Source: Halisarca cf. caerulea
Taxonomy: Eukaryota; Porifera; Demospongiae; Chondrillida; Halisarcidae
Direction: 5' to 3'
DNA: 64,000 nucleotides
NCBI GenBank assembly: GCA_963170055.1
Contig: CAUJGJ010000434.1
Span: forward strand, 96,001-160,000
The notes beneath the pieces are model-generated. The model saw nothing but the letters and a program-made list of their open reading frames with translations. It had not been told where the DNA came from and did no database searches. Shown here one piece after another: positions 11,865 through 62,937 of the stretch (its first letter is position 1; each line of letters begins with the position of its first letter). A program made the translations under genes and the position numbers.

Positions 11865-12901
11865 TCATTGTACAAAGAAAGACTCAAAATAAGAAACTAG
11901 CTTGTTCACACCAAAAAGATAATTTTTATCAATTTCACTTTGATTGTGTTCATAAGCATGAGCAAAATCAACCAGTCTCAGGTCAACTTGTGTCTGGTCA
12001 GACTCTTCAGAGCCCTCATAGACAAACAGAAGTGAGGATGCATACAACCTAAACTCGTCCTGTTCTTCAAACCACTTCTGAATGGTAATCAACTTTTCCT
12101 GAATGACAGGAATGAGTTCATATCTTGCTGTGGTGCCTTGGTCAAAGAACATGGATATACCTGAAATCAAAAACACAAAACATAAAATTAATGACTTCAT
12201 TTCTCAGTGATGCTTCATTATAGGACAGCACCTTCAAAGACTTCCTGTTCTGTTGACCTGCTGCGTCCGAAATGTCTGTCCACATACTTCCATGTCTTTG
12301 TGTCACGTTGGTACACCTGCAAGAGAAGTTAGTCTGCTTTGGGTGCAAGGAAAGTCACAATCAGTACAAACTGACTCTCATTCCTATGATCCTAATTCCA
12401 ACTGTGTCTTGAATTGGATACTTTTTCTTCTCTCTCTCAATCTTATCTTGTGAGGCATTGTCATCCCACACTCTCTTCCCCAGCTTGAGGTCCATAACAC
12501 ACGGCTTACTAAACTGTGACGTTATGTCTTCTAATCGCATGTAGGTAGCTTGGTTGGTTAAAGAAAGGTACTGCTGTGGATCACCATTTTACATACAACA
12601 CAAAACATGTACACATGTACATGCTCATGTGAGAGAGGAGAGGGAGTGAGAGAGGTAGGTAGGTAAGTGGGTGGGTGGGTAGGTGGGTAAGGAGGCAGGT
12701 AGGTAGGTGGGTGAGTAGGTGGGTTGGTGGGTTGGTGGGTAGGGTGGTAGGTGAGTGGGTAAGGAGGCAGGTAGGTAGGTGGATGAGTAGGTGGGTAGGG
12801 TGGTAGGTGGGTGGGCAAGTGGGTAAGGAGGCAGGTAGGTAGGTGGGTGGGTCGGTGGGTAGGTAGCAAGGGAGGGAGATGACATGTACACTCTCTCTCA
12901 A

Positions 12902-12932
<31 letters not shown>

Positions 12933-12934
12933 CA

Positions 12935-12972
<38 letters not shown>

Positions 12973-12976
12973 ACAC

Positions 12977-13035
<59 letters not shown>

Positions 13036-13039
13036 ACAC

Positions 13040-13080
<41 letters not shown>

Positions 13081-13815
13081 GCGCACACACACAGTCAGAC
13101 AAAGATACAAGGAATTCCCCTTCTGTCGTTGATAACTTCTACTCCAAAATACTTGGGAACTAGAAGTCGCAAGGCCCGAGCGAAAGGACTGGATTCGTTG
13201 CTAAAAAATACCGTCTCATAAAAGGAGAGTTCTTGTTCCCCTTTGCGTCCGTTGAAAACAGGCTTAAACAGGTACTCTGGCTGGCCACATAACTGAAGAA
13301 AGCCTTGGAAAACAGAATACCGGTACAAAAAGGCCTACAAATTAAATCCATCATAATATATACACTCGCAGTAACTCGTTCACGGCTAGAGTTCCGTGCA
13401 AAAGGGAACGCCAACAAAAAGAACAGAGAATGCATCCAACCTCACCTTGCTTTCCATCAATATGCCTGTGTCCTCCTACCTGATGTGGTACGGGCTGGTA
13501 TCCTTCGGGAATAAGGGACAACTGAAACTTGGCTTCCGAAGATAGAACCTCCCAGTGTGTATCTAAGGCCACGTCCATCACGTCCAAAGGGCTTATGTCA
13601 AGTTTTGTGACGTCTTCAGAGAAAGCAACTGTTGATGTCTCGCAGGCAGGTTCCGAGGATGCCTCTTGTGTCTCTACTAAATGCTTCTCTTCTTCGAGTA
13701 GATTTAAAATGGACTCCTCGCATTTGACCGTTACCTGAAGACCTTCTCTGTCGTTGTCTTCAAGTTCAGATTGCACAATTTTATTCTCCACGTTCGATTC
13801 TTCCATGAGAGACAT
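11865..13815 (-). CDS. IPMK: inositol polyphosphate multikinase-like kinase (IPK family)
   Basis: Five exons: 13446-13815, 13101-13303, 12376-12573, 12232-12316, 11865-12160, giving about 383 residues. The family phosphorylates soluble inositol phosphates (IP3/IP4). Visible hallmarks are HQVGGH near residue 115, the catalytic PxxxDxKxG motif as PCVMDLKLG near 210, IIGMRVYQ plus YVDRHFGRS, SSLLFVYEG, and the metal-binding VDFAH near the end. HQVxGH and the spacing favour IPMK over IP6K. The first ATG (13815) is taken; the frame is open further upstream without another ATG. The 100-residue acidic N-terminus is not conserved. The exon 2 donor (GTCTGA) is the least certain junction. The large second intron is filled with tandem repeats. 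The gene lies 153 bp downstream of the hnRNP stop on the same strand. Confidence 0.85.
12640..13095. repeat. GGTAGGTGGGTGGGTAAGG array plus (CA)n in IPMK intron 2
   Basis: A G-rich minisatellite at about 12640-12870 is followed by a CA array (12900-13095) broken by TGACACAA. Together they make up nearly the whole intron between IPMK exons 2 and 3. Confidence 0.9.
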
Positions 13816-13968
13816 GGCAAGATCTAGCACAAACGAAGCATCTCCAAAAAACGGTGGTCGATTCCTAGTCAACCTTTGGAGGGCGGGCCACGTATTTTAA
13901 CTATGAATATAATTATTTTGAGTACACAAAGGTGTTGCGCAATAAGAAAAAGTGGCGGTTGTATACTG

Positions 13969-19743
<5,775 letters not shown>

Positions 19744-20045
19744 TCTTACTTCAAAGACAGGCTGAATCTCCACACACGACTTGATCTAAATACTCACCGG
19801 ATGATCTCCTTCTCCACGCCAACAGATATGAAGAGTTCTTCTTAGCACGTGGTAAAGTCCGGATACTCGAAATTACTGACAGAATACGGTTGATGACGTG
19901 TACACAAAAAATGGCCTCTCACTTATGCCGTTCACGGGCCGGTGTACTGCTGTAACAGACCATGATTAAGCATGCAAAGATGTACAATTATCATCCCAAA
20001 AGAGATTATATTTGTTTGCAGACAACAAGGTCCCTAGCAGCTAGG
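19744..20045 (-). promoter_or_regulatory. hnRNP 5' region / OGDH 3' region
   Basis: About 300 bp separate the OGDH stop from the hnRNP ATG on the same strand, so the hnRNP promoter and OGDH 3' UTR must share or overlap it. A possible 5' UTR exon ends at a CCG|GTGAGT donor near 19798. A TGACGTG element lies near 19895. No TATA box is evident. Confidence 0.35.
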
Positions 20046-40103
<20,058 letters not shown>

Positions 40104-40573
40104 CTCGTCAGCTGATACCGCTGGTTGCAAAATTCAAGACGTCGAGACGAATCAACGGAAATAAACTTGAACGCGGACTAGCGCGAAATATCGTAGTCGG
40201 CATCGAGACTATAACATTGTTGGACATTCGCACTGTTGCGAATGTCCATCATGTGTATCCGTGGCTCAAGGAACACTTGCAAATCCATTTGCACCAACAA
40301 CACTGCGACACAGATTGCCGAAAGCCGTATAGACTTCTGACATTATTTTTGATTACATGTGCATGTTGTCTTAGTTTCTATATTATATTACTTGTATGGT
40401 CATAACATTATGTGTATTGTAGACTACGTACAGGTACAATACGTATACAGTATAAAAATTAACAGCTAGTACGTGTCTCCATCACTCGACACACGTTATA
40501 CATTGTGCTAAGCAAGCTTTAATTATAAGAATCAATCAAAACAAATAGTATTTGTGAATACTTGTATAAGTCA
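40104..40573 (-). promoter_or_regulatory. OGDH upstream region
   Basis: 470 bp between the OGDH ATG and the PTB gene stop must hold the OGDH promoter and the PTB 3' UTR. A 12-bp-arm palindrome TGGACATTCGCA-CTGT-TGCGAATGTCCA lies at 40221-40248, about 120 bp from the ATG. An ATTAAA signal for the PTB gene is seen near 40520 on the minus strand. Confidence 0.4.
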
Positions 40574-41558
40574 TTAGGGCTTGCGTATTATGGCAGGAGA
40601 CCCGGCAGGAGAGGGGTTGACAGACCCGGGGTCGGCATGGACACGCAACGTGTCAAAGGAGACATGGGCAATGACGTGAGGTTCCAATGTAGACCGTAGG
40701 ATGTCAGGATTGGAGCGTGCCTTGGCTAGTCTGAGGAAATCATCATCCACACTCTCACCACTGATGTGAGAGGAGAGGGAGTCACTTTCTGAAGGCTTGG
40801 TCACTCTCACCGGTGGATTATCTGTTTCTTCTGGAACTTTGCTGTCCATCTCAGCTTGATGGAGGATGGTTGTGATGTCTGGTCGCTTTGGACTGGCCTT
40901 TGTGTCTGTGTCCAACTGTGGCTCAAACACAGTCTCTCTTGGAGGAACATCATGAAATGCCCCTCTCTCAGCCAGAAGGATTTGATACGCAAGGTAAAAG
41001 GCCTTAGCTATGGACAAAGCCAGGGCATAGGCCTTGTCTTCATTTCTGCACTTGAATACGTAGCAATGAAAGTTGCCAGAATCAACATCACGGGCCACAA
41101 AGCTGAACACATTTTGATTGGTCTTGTCTGTCCCACAATAACTGACGTAGAATATAGGAAAGTTGTAAAGGACAACTTTGGACGCAGTACTCTTAATTCG
41201 GACACATTTTGTTGTTATTTTAATGGTGACATGCTGAGCTTCAGATGAAGGTCGGGACAGCAAGGTTTTGGTAGCTTCGTCCATACATCCGTGATCCTGA
41301 GCATTTTCCGAAAGAACAGCGTACTTTCCCAAATACTCAGCCTATAAAAATTGACAAGACACAGTAAGTATACGCCTACTAAAGGGACAATGTAATAACC
41401 TTGTAGTAAATACCCTGTACGAAAGGCGTGAGATCCCTTTCTGGTTCTAGGAGCCTCTCTGAAGCATTCTGGCTCACATTCTCAGCACCGTGACCAAATC
41501 TCCTACGAAACAGTGGACTATTTTTGACAGCGTCAGCAGCTTTGCGAACGACATCCAT
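40574..41558 (-). CDS. PTB/PID-domain adaptor protein
   Basis: Two exons, 41400-41558 and 40574-41341, with a 58-bp phase-0 intron; 308 residues. The PTB domain spans about 45-190. Strand-like landmarks are FVQGIYYKAEYLG, VTIKITTKCVRI, IFYVSYCGTDKTNQNVFSFV and FHCYVFKCRNEDKAYALAL, ending in an amphipathic helix IAKAFYLAYQILL. Such adaptors bind NPxY-type tails of membrane receptors, and the layout is like LDLRAP1/FAM43/GULP proteins. The C-terminal 110 residues are Ser/Pro-rich and unstructured. The exact orthology group cannot be settled by eye. The gene is head-to-head with the DLG5-like gene and followed by OGDH. Confidence 0.85.
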
Positions 41559-42089
41559 GTTGATTAGGTCATTATTGGAGCACGTGGTCCTCACGTGCGC
41601 TTGCCCCGCGTGGGGCAGTTCTGCGGTCTCTTGGAATGAGTGGGAGCTTTGGAAATGCAGACGGGATGTATAGTGTATTCATTGCTGCTTCGTGGGACGG
41701 CTCCCAACCTCCACAAGCTTCTGCTATAACAACTATTCGTGAAATGAACTTCTAGGCTAGTGCCATCCATCCCCTCTTGTCTGTGCGTTGTTCGGAGCAC
41801 TTATCTGGTTTCCCAGAACTTACGTGAGTTCCCGCGCTTTTTTCTGAACTGAGGGTGTTAGTTATGTCTGCAGTTCGTAAACTCCTTTGCCCCCTACCAG
41901 CGGCACATAGGCCACAAAGTTAATGTTGTCGGACGTTCAGTGAGACGTCCAGCCTTTGCTTTCAGAAAGCTCTTTTCATTTTGTTGCTGTTGCTTCGTCA
42001 GCTGTTCCAATTATACTGTATGTTCTTTAGTTATGCAGTCCTTTGCACCATAGACCTCTGTACCTCACACACGCACACACACGCACGCG

Positions 42090-42167
<78 letters not shown>

Positions 42168-42212
42168 CCTTCACAATGCTATTACATCTTGCAGACGTTA
42201 TTGGGTTGACAG
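41559..42212. promoter_or_regulatory. divergent promoter region PTB / DLG5-like
   Basis: 654 bp between two oppositely oriented start codons. Two canonical E-boxes CACGTG lie at 41581-41586 and 41592-41597, 20-40 bp from the PTB ATG. A (CA)n/(GC) array covers 42065-42165 near the other end. An AG directly precedes the DLG5 ATG (GTTGACAG, 42205-42212), so an upstream non-coding exon is possible. Confidence 0.45.
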
Positions 42213-56107
<13,895 letters not shown>

Positions 56108-56364
56108 ACAATAGAAGTACTCCCATCTATCATCCTTCATCACCACTGTGTTATCTATCATCATTAATAGCTATCATGTTTTCTACCATCATTGATAGAT
56201 GGTGTTACAATCTCCAATGTACTTGTATTATTTTAACCCAATTGTAAAGACCTCTATTCAGATATTTTATACATTCCACATTGTATCTTTTGTATGTATA
56301 TTATTCCAATGACCAATCTCTCTTATTAACACATTACTGGTACTTTTATACGTTAGTGTGCATG

Positions 56365-56445
<81 letters not shown>

Positions 56446-56567
56446 ATGTGCAAACAAGATCAGTATGTGCAGATGCAGCTTCCTATACTGGAATCAGTTC
56501 AATATATTTTAACCCACGTCTTGCGTGCATGGAGTGCACCTGGTGCTTATATAAAGGTGATCGAGGT
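56108..56567. other. DLG5 3' region
   Basis: Presumed 3' UTR and intergenic DNA with a (GT)n array at 56365-56450. No canonical AATAAA was noticed. Confidence 0.4.
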
Positions 56568-56739
56568 GGGGTAACTTGGAGCAGATCAGTTGAGCCTGTA
56601 CGTATCTTTTGCTGTGATTAAGCTGCCTGCCATACTTGCCTCTGCTGAATGCTCGATTCACAGAGACATTACTGATCCAAAATTGTACCTGTAGCTCATG
56701 CACTATAGCTGCTTTTACTGGGTCGTTCCAAGTTACCCC
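56568..56739. mobile_element. short MITE with 13-bp TIRs
   Basis: GGGGTAACTTGGA at 56568-56580 and its exact inverse at 56727-56739 enclose 172 bp of non-coding DNA. No target duplication is clear. Confidence 0.65.
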
Positions 56740-56759
56740 GCATTAATTACTCTATAATA

Positions 56760-57095
56760 CAGTGCAACCTCTCATATCCGGGCAGTTTGGGACCAAGGGG
56801 TGCCCGTAATTGTGAAAGTGCCCATAAGTATGAATCCTCTACTACCTGTGTAGACTTTGAGACATTAAACACTTTAAATATTCTTTTTTCTTTAATTTCC
56901 TTTAAGCAGTGACAAGTGGATGCTTTCTACCAGTCATTTTACCTGATTCTACACATGCACACACACCACATGGTGCAGCTATAGATCCATAATGTAGTCC
57001 ACATTAGCACTGATAATAGGAGTACATGCATGAAACACTGCCCGGTTGAGTGAGGTGCCCGTAACTACGGGGGCCGGATATGCGAGGTTCTACTG
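56760..57095. mobile_element. pogo/Tigger-type MITE
   Basis: The left end CAGTGCAACCTCTCATATCC and inverted right end CAGTAGAACCTCGCATATCC match at 19 of 22 positions. TA on both sides (56758-56759, 57096-57097) is the expected mariner/pogo duplication. Internal GCCCGTAA motifs; non-coding. Confidence 0.88.
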
Positions 57096-57099
57096 TATA

Positions 57100-57209
57100 C
57101 AAAGGAGCTAGACGTTGAATGCTACGTTGAATTATACGTCACGCACGTGACTAATCTACAAACCGCACCCTCGTACACCTGTGGTACTGCGCATGCGCAG
57201 CTCTCGTCC
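57100..57209 (+). promoter_or_regulatory. cyclophilin promoter region
   Basis: A TACGTCA element (57135-57141), an E-box CACGTG (57144-57149) and a palindromic NRF1-like TGCGCATGCGCA (57188-57199) lie within 80 bp of the first ATG. NRF1 sites are typical of nuclear genes for mitochondrial proteins. Confidence 0.5.
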
Positions 57210-60020
57210 ATGTTTCAGCTTCTAATCGGATTTCGTGCACCCACTCTCTGTCGTCTGTTGTCTCGCTTTTCCACAATGAGCAAACCAAAAGTCTACTTCG
57301 ACATCACGATCGGCGGCAAAGCAGCTGGAAGAATTGTGTTCGAGCTGAGAGCTGACGTTGTTCCAAAGACAGCCGGTTAGCTGAACAGCCGAATCTAGCA
57401 TGCATTTTGTGAGCTAGTTTATCGTGTGTGATGTTGTGTATCTCTTCATTGTCTGCTAGAGAATTTTCGAGCCTTGTGCACTGGTGAGAAGGGATTCGGG
57501 TTTAAGGGAAGTAAATTCCACCGTATAATCCCGCACTTCATGTGCCAAGGTGGGGACTTCACCAGAGGAAATGGAACAGGCGGAAAGAGTATCTATGGTG
57601 AAAAATTCGCTGATGAAAATTTTAAGCTGACGCATACTGGAAAAGGTAAGTATCCGTGTATGTCTGATGCTAGTTCTGTGTTTTGTCCTGATACTGTGTG
57701 TTTTGCGAGGTCATGTGTCTGGCCCGGTCGGTGGTGTTTTAACATAGATACTAAATACCCTGGATTGGAAACCCTGGTCTGTTATGATCACGCAATTCGG
57801 GATATTACAAATATGTAATGAATATGTTCAAGCCCCATAGTATCAGTATGAAACTTGTAGTTTTCCTGTTTTTGCAACAATCTGTACCAGGAAAAGGAAA
57901 CGCTTGAGTCACTTAACCTTTTGCCGTCCGCGTTAGAGATTTACGCAGTTCCGTTACCGTCCATAGAGCAATAAATTGCACAGTAATGAAACTGAAGGAT
58001 TCTTAACCCTATTTGTTGCTTGATTTCATTCCTTTAAGCTTTAAATTCTCTTTAGAGCTTACCACGTTTGTTGTCCAGAAGACTTTCCACCCTTACAATT
58101 CCAGCGAAGTTTCCCAAAGGTATGTATCTACGATAAGTCGATAAACATTCAACCATCGTGAATTCCATCCGTGGTCATCGACGATTCCCTTGCTTATTAT
58201 ATTAAACACACATTTTGTGATTGTTTGTCGTTCTTACTAGTTCAAAACAAAATTTGAGCTAAACAAGAAACGGTAATACAGACAGAAGGGTCAATTCATT
58301 ACTGAGAGTATCTAGGATTTCATCGTCATCAGCACACTAATGTCACAGCAGACATCGCGCAAGAGGCAGAGACTCCTTCTGCACGGCCCACCAGCTGCAG
58401 GATATTACAAGTGCCACTTCCCATCCATGCAGAACAAGTCTTTAACCTGTCAAGTCTGCCCCAAGAGGGTACGACAAAGTGTTAATGTTCGGACTGCTGT
58501 TCCAATCGTCCCATCCCTCTGTATCCCATACCCTGCTTTAGGACATATCGCAAAAAACCTTTCAGACTATAAAATACACCTAGAAAGCCTATTATTCGAG
58601 CAAACACTTCAAAACTATAAGTATAACCAATTGCGGTAGCCATTTTTTATTGTATATTGTTGTACAATCACCATAAACTTTTGTATTTTAACGTTAGCTT
58701 GCGTTTTCGTATAAATTTGTTCTTATTATTGCTTAGCAATACAGCTATGTATCCTTATAAAAGTTTGTATTTTTATTTAATACATACAAGACTATCCTCA
58801 TATAAAATTTGAGTTCAATCCGCCGATTTTTACGGGTCACGGACGAAAGTGATTAGGCGCAATAAATTGTGCTATGGACTGTAAAAGGTTAATTAAATGG
58901 CGCACGAGACCACACAGCACTCCTTGACGATTCCAACAGTATCAAATTTGACCTGATATCGATAACGCAGGCTACTGCAAGTGTTTCAAAGTAAGCATGG
59001 TTGTGAAAATGTACGGTACAGGAAATAATAAAGTTGACATAAAACAAACGTAGTGTGCTTCTACGGACGCCCTTTTTACAGACCGTTTTACACGCCTGAA
59101 TTTTTTTTCTTACGGAAGATTTACGGGCACATAAATGGGTACGCGCACGTGAGTAGAAATCTACAGGAACAAAATCGACATGAAGTGCAATGTCTTTGGG
59201 AATTTAAGCGTTCAAATCAAGGTATCATCTTCTAAAGGAATGGATGTCTCCCCATATGTTTGTGGTAAGCTCTTGGGCAAGTGTGTACGAGACTCACGGT
59301 GAGTGCAAGACAGCCGTGAGAATGCCACACTGGCCTTAAGTCAGCATTTTTGAAACCTTTTTAAGATTGTTGAAGGAAATCAAACTGAAGGAGGAGAATT
59401 CCACTACATTCTTCCATGAACATGCCCACAGCTACATATCGAGAATGTTCGTACGCAGCCACCATTTTTATGATGCGTCATATAGTATTGCGCAACCGTA
59501 ATTTTGTTGAATTCTCACGAAGTGTGCTACAGGCATAATTTTCAGCAACAACGGACGTTTTATGGGCGTAATTCGGCAGTCAAACGTCAACTTTATTATT
59601 TCTTGTACCGTATTTAGTAGTGCTGTGAGTGTTCTGAAGATTCTAAACATCCCTGTTGCAGCTCAGGACATGTGCCCTATAATGTTTTTGCTCATAAGCG
59701 GCATCTCACCATTCTCTGCTTTTTATACAACTGTAAACTGTTCAAATGTCAGTGTTATTTGGCCAAGCGCCTTGTTGGCCCACTACTAGCTGTGTCAGGG
59801 TGTTTTAAAGTGCACAGTGCTATTGCAGGACTTACAGGAGAGCGTCGATCTCTTCGCACTGATTAGAAAAGGCCGGCATGGATTGAAAAGGTTGTTTTTG
59901 GCGAGTTACTTGTCCCAGACCGTAACAGACCTCGCACACGGAATTATGATGTCATTGTGTATTTTTATTTTTATTATTAGTTTCATTACAATTTCCGGAA
60001 GTGTAACGCTCTATTTATAT

Positions 60021-60061
<41 letters not shown>

Positions 60062-62799
60062 GCAGGAAGTAGGCTAATGAAATGGCTGCTGAAAGAAAAG
60101 AAGACTTTAACAAGCAACAGTTTATCTCTGCAACAATGGTATCAGGTTTATGAAGAAGTTTTATCCTTCAGCTTTGTATTTTTCGCCTTCGTTGCAATTT
60201 TGAAGAAAATTCACTACATTTTGGCGAAGTTTCAGCCACGGTTTTATCCTTGAGGATGGTGGGCACCCAGTAAGAGAGTACAGAAATAAAAATAAAAATA
60301 AGGACAGCAGTAAGACCTACAATAGAAGGGGTCAAATGGGCAGTATTGAAGGTCATTTGTACAATTGTATAGAGCAGTGCTTTGGCAGAATAACATCTTA
60401 TGATTTTTGCAGTAGTTACAGTTCCAGACAAACAGAACCGAATGATGTAATACTGTGTCTTATTTTGCCCATCCAACATGCCAAGTTGTAGTGATTTGCA
60501 ACATGCCAAGGTGTAGTGATTTGCAACCTGATGATCCACAAGTGTTATGATAGGGTAGAAGAAATCTTGGCCAAAATCTTCTATGTGATGAATACCAGTG
60601 AGGATTATAACAGTCGGCCATTGGCCAAATGCCGTACATACGTAGTCTCAAAATGGCCACACAAAGATAGTTAGCCTGACACAGTGGCTAGTCGAGATTT
60701 CTGTCCTGTAATTTGGAACTTACCAGAATCTTGAGTCATTTTTACATCCTAAAAGGTATGATTTACAGTTAATATATCGACTGAGCAATTTTACATTTGA
60801 GCTCTTTAGGTTCTTGCAACATAACGCTGATTGCAATTAGGCTACAAGAAAGGCAGCCATTTTGTTACTCTAAATAGTAATATTCTTCCACGTCACAATA
60901 AACGCAGTCCTCATGCAGAACTTCTGATTCTACTAATGTCAGAACTGAAGACATTTTAAGGTTTTCAAGCACATTGATGAATATCTTGGCTCTCACAAAG
61001 TTGGATTGTAAAATCTTCATTTTCGTTGGCTGAGTTTAGTATACACCATTCAAGTAGACAAAATTGATTGTATTCATTGATGCTGGGTATTATGAACTCT
61101 TGGACTTAAAGTCAGAATTGCCATACACAAATTTGTGATGGTCTGTTTTGCTGCAAAGTGGACTTCATAACATTAAAATCGAGTACCGTATTCTCTCTAA
61201 AGATTCGTCACACCTTTTGCACACAAGTTTTCGTCATTTAAGGATATAATAATAATAATAATAATATTTTATTATTTTGACTGGGTCAGCCTTTAGCCTG
61301 AGGCTACTATTAAGGCCCCCAGTATCCCACACACTCGCTCACACACACAATCACATTAAATCAAATTGCTAATTAGTTTGATGGCTGCAGTAGGTCATCT
61401 TCTCATCAATTCCTGAGTTGGTGGCAGGGGTGTGCAGGGAAAAAAAACGCCAAATACTCACAGCTTGGGTGGTACACCATGTGTTCACAGCTTAACTTCC
61501 AGTACACAACCTACTGAGCCACCAGCACCCCCCAGATATTAGAATGGGAATGGCATATGTCGTTTTTACCGACAAATATTTAGAATTGATGACGAATCTT
61601 TAGAGAGGCAACGAAGGTTTAGAGAGGCAACGAATCTTTAGAGAGGCAACGAATCTTTAGAGAGGCAACGAATCTTTAGAGAGGCAACGAAGGTTTAGAG
61701 AGGCAACGAAGGTTTAGAGAGGAAGCTGTAGTCAGGTTGTATCAAAAAATGGCGGCTTGAGAACAGAAGAAATAAACTGCCGTTTGAGGCTGAATCTGAG
61801 GCTTTCACATCTAGGGGACAATGATTGCAACAACTATGCTGTAGCTATTGTGGGAAACCAGGGTGATATTGGAGCCCATGATCTTCCATGATAAATTCCG
61901 CGTGTATCTTCATTGTTTACCCTTCACGGTGAACCTGTTCGTGGTAAAGTTACTGAAATGTATTTGACAAACAGCAGGCTATCGTAAATACTGCAAGTAA
62001 CAAGGAATTTCAGCTGTTCAGCTCTCTGGCAACCTGTATGACGAAACTTTAGAATTACATCCGGCTGGTGACGAATGATTAGTCTGCCAAAACCATGAAA
62101 CAGGAGGTTTGTCACTATTAGAATGGACTTTCCTACTAAAAGTTCAGTGACAAATTTTAGGAGTGACGAATTTTTAGAGAATACGGTTATCACAGTAAGA
62201 GTATTGGATGGACACGAATTGACAGTCAAAATTGCCATACACAAATTTGTGATGGTCTGTTTTGCTGCAAAGTACTATTTGCTAATGTAAACATTCATCA
62301 TTTCATCCAGCATGTTGGTGCAACATGCAAGCAGTGAGGGGGTATTGTATAGTGACCCTGGGGTGGGGGTATTGTATAGTGACCCTGGGGTGGGGGGGTA
62401 TTGTATAGTGACCGTGGGGGGGGGGGGGGTATTGTATAGTGACCCTAGGGTGGGGGGTATTGTACAGTGACCCTAGGGTGATGGGATATTGTATAGTGAC
62501 CCTAGGGTGGGGGAAATTATATAGTGACCCTGGGGGGGTGGGGGTACCCTATATCAAGAAATATTCGCAAATTGGCATCAAATGTGGTAGGCAGAAAAAT
62601 TCATGACTAAAATTTTTGTGAGTCTAACCACAGTTTGTCTATACCTATACTTTGGAACGTGTGCAAAATATTCATGGCAAGAAAATTTGCAGGTGGAGTC
62701 AATTCGCAAAAAAACCCGAATATTATTGTTCGCGGAAATTTCCCAATTTATGGTATTGTGCAGTGACGCTAGGGTGGGGGTATTGTGCAGTGACCCGAG

Positions 62800-62863
<64 letters not shown>

Positions 62864-62875
62864 TTGTATGTGTGT

Positions 62876-62937
<62 letters not shown>

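Larger units (their letters stand above)
61184..62188. mobile_element. TIR element of ~1 kb carrying a SINE
   Basis: The left end TACCGTATTCTCTCTAAAGA and inverted right end AACCGTATTCTCTAAAAATT continue into TTCGTCAC in both. No transposase. A SINE (61246-61533) and a tandem array (61570-61722) lie inside. Confidence 0.7.

Noticed and set aside
13816..13872. Extending the IPMK N-terminus upstream of 13815
   Set aside because: The frame stays open but there is no ATG; the first codon would be TTG.
57147..57209. Longer cyclophilin N-terminus from 57147
   Set aside because: It would start at GTG and overlaps promoter-like motifs; the ATG at 57210 is preferred.
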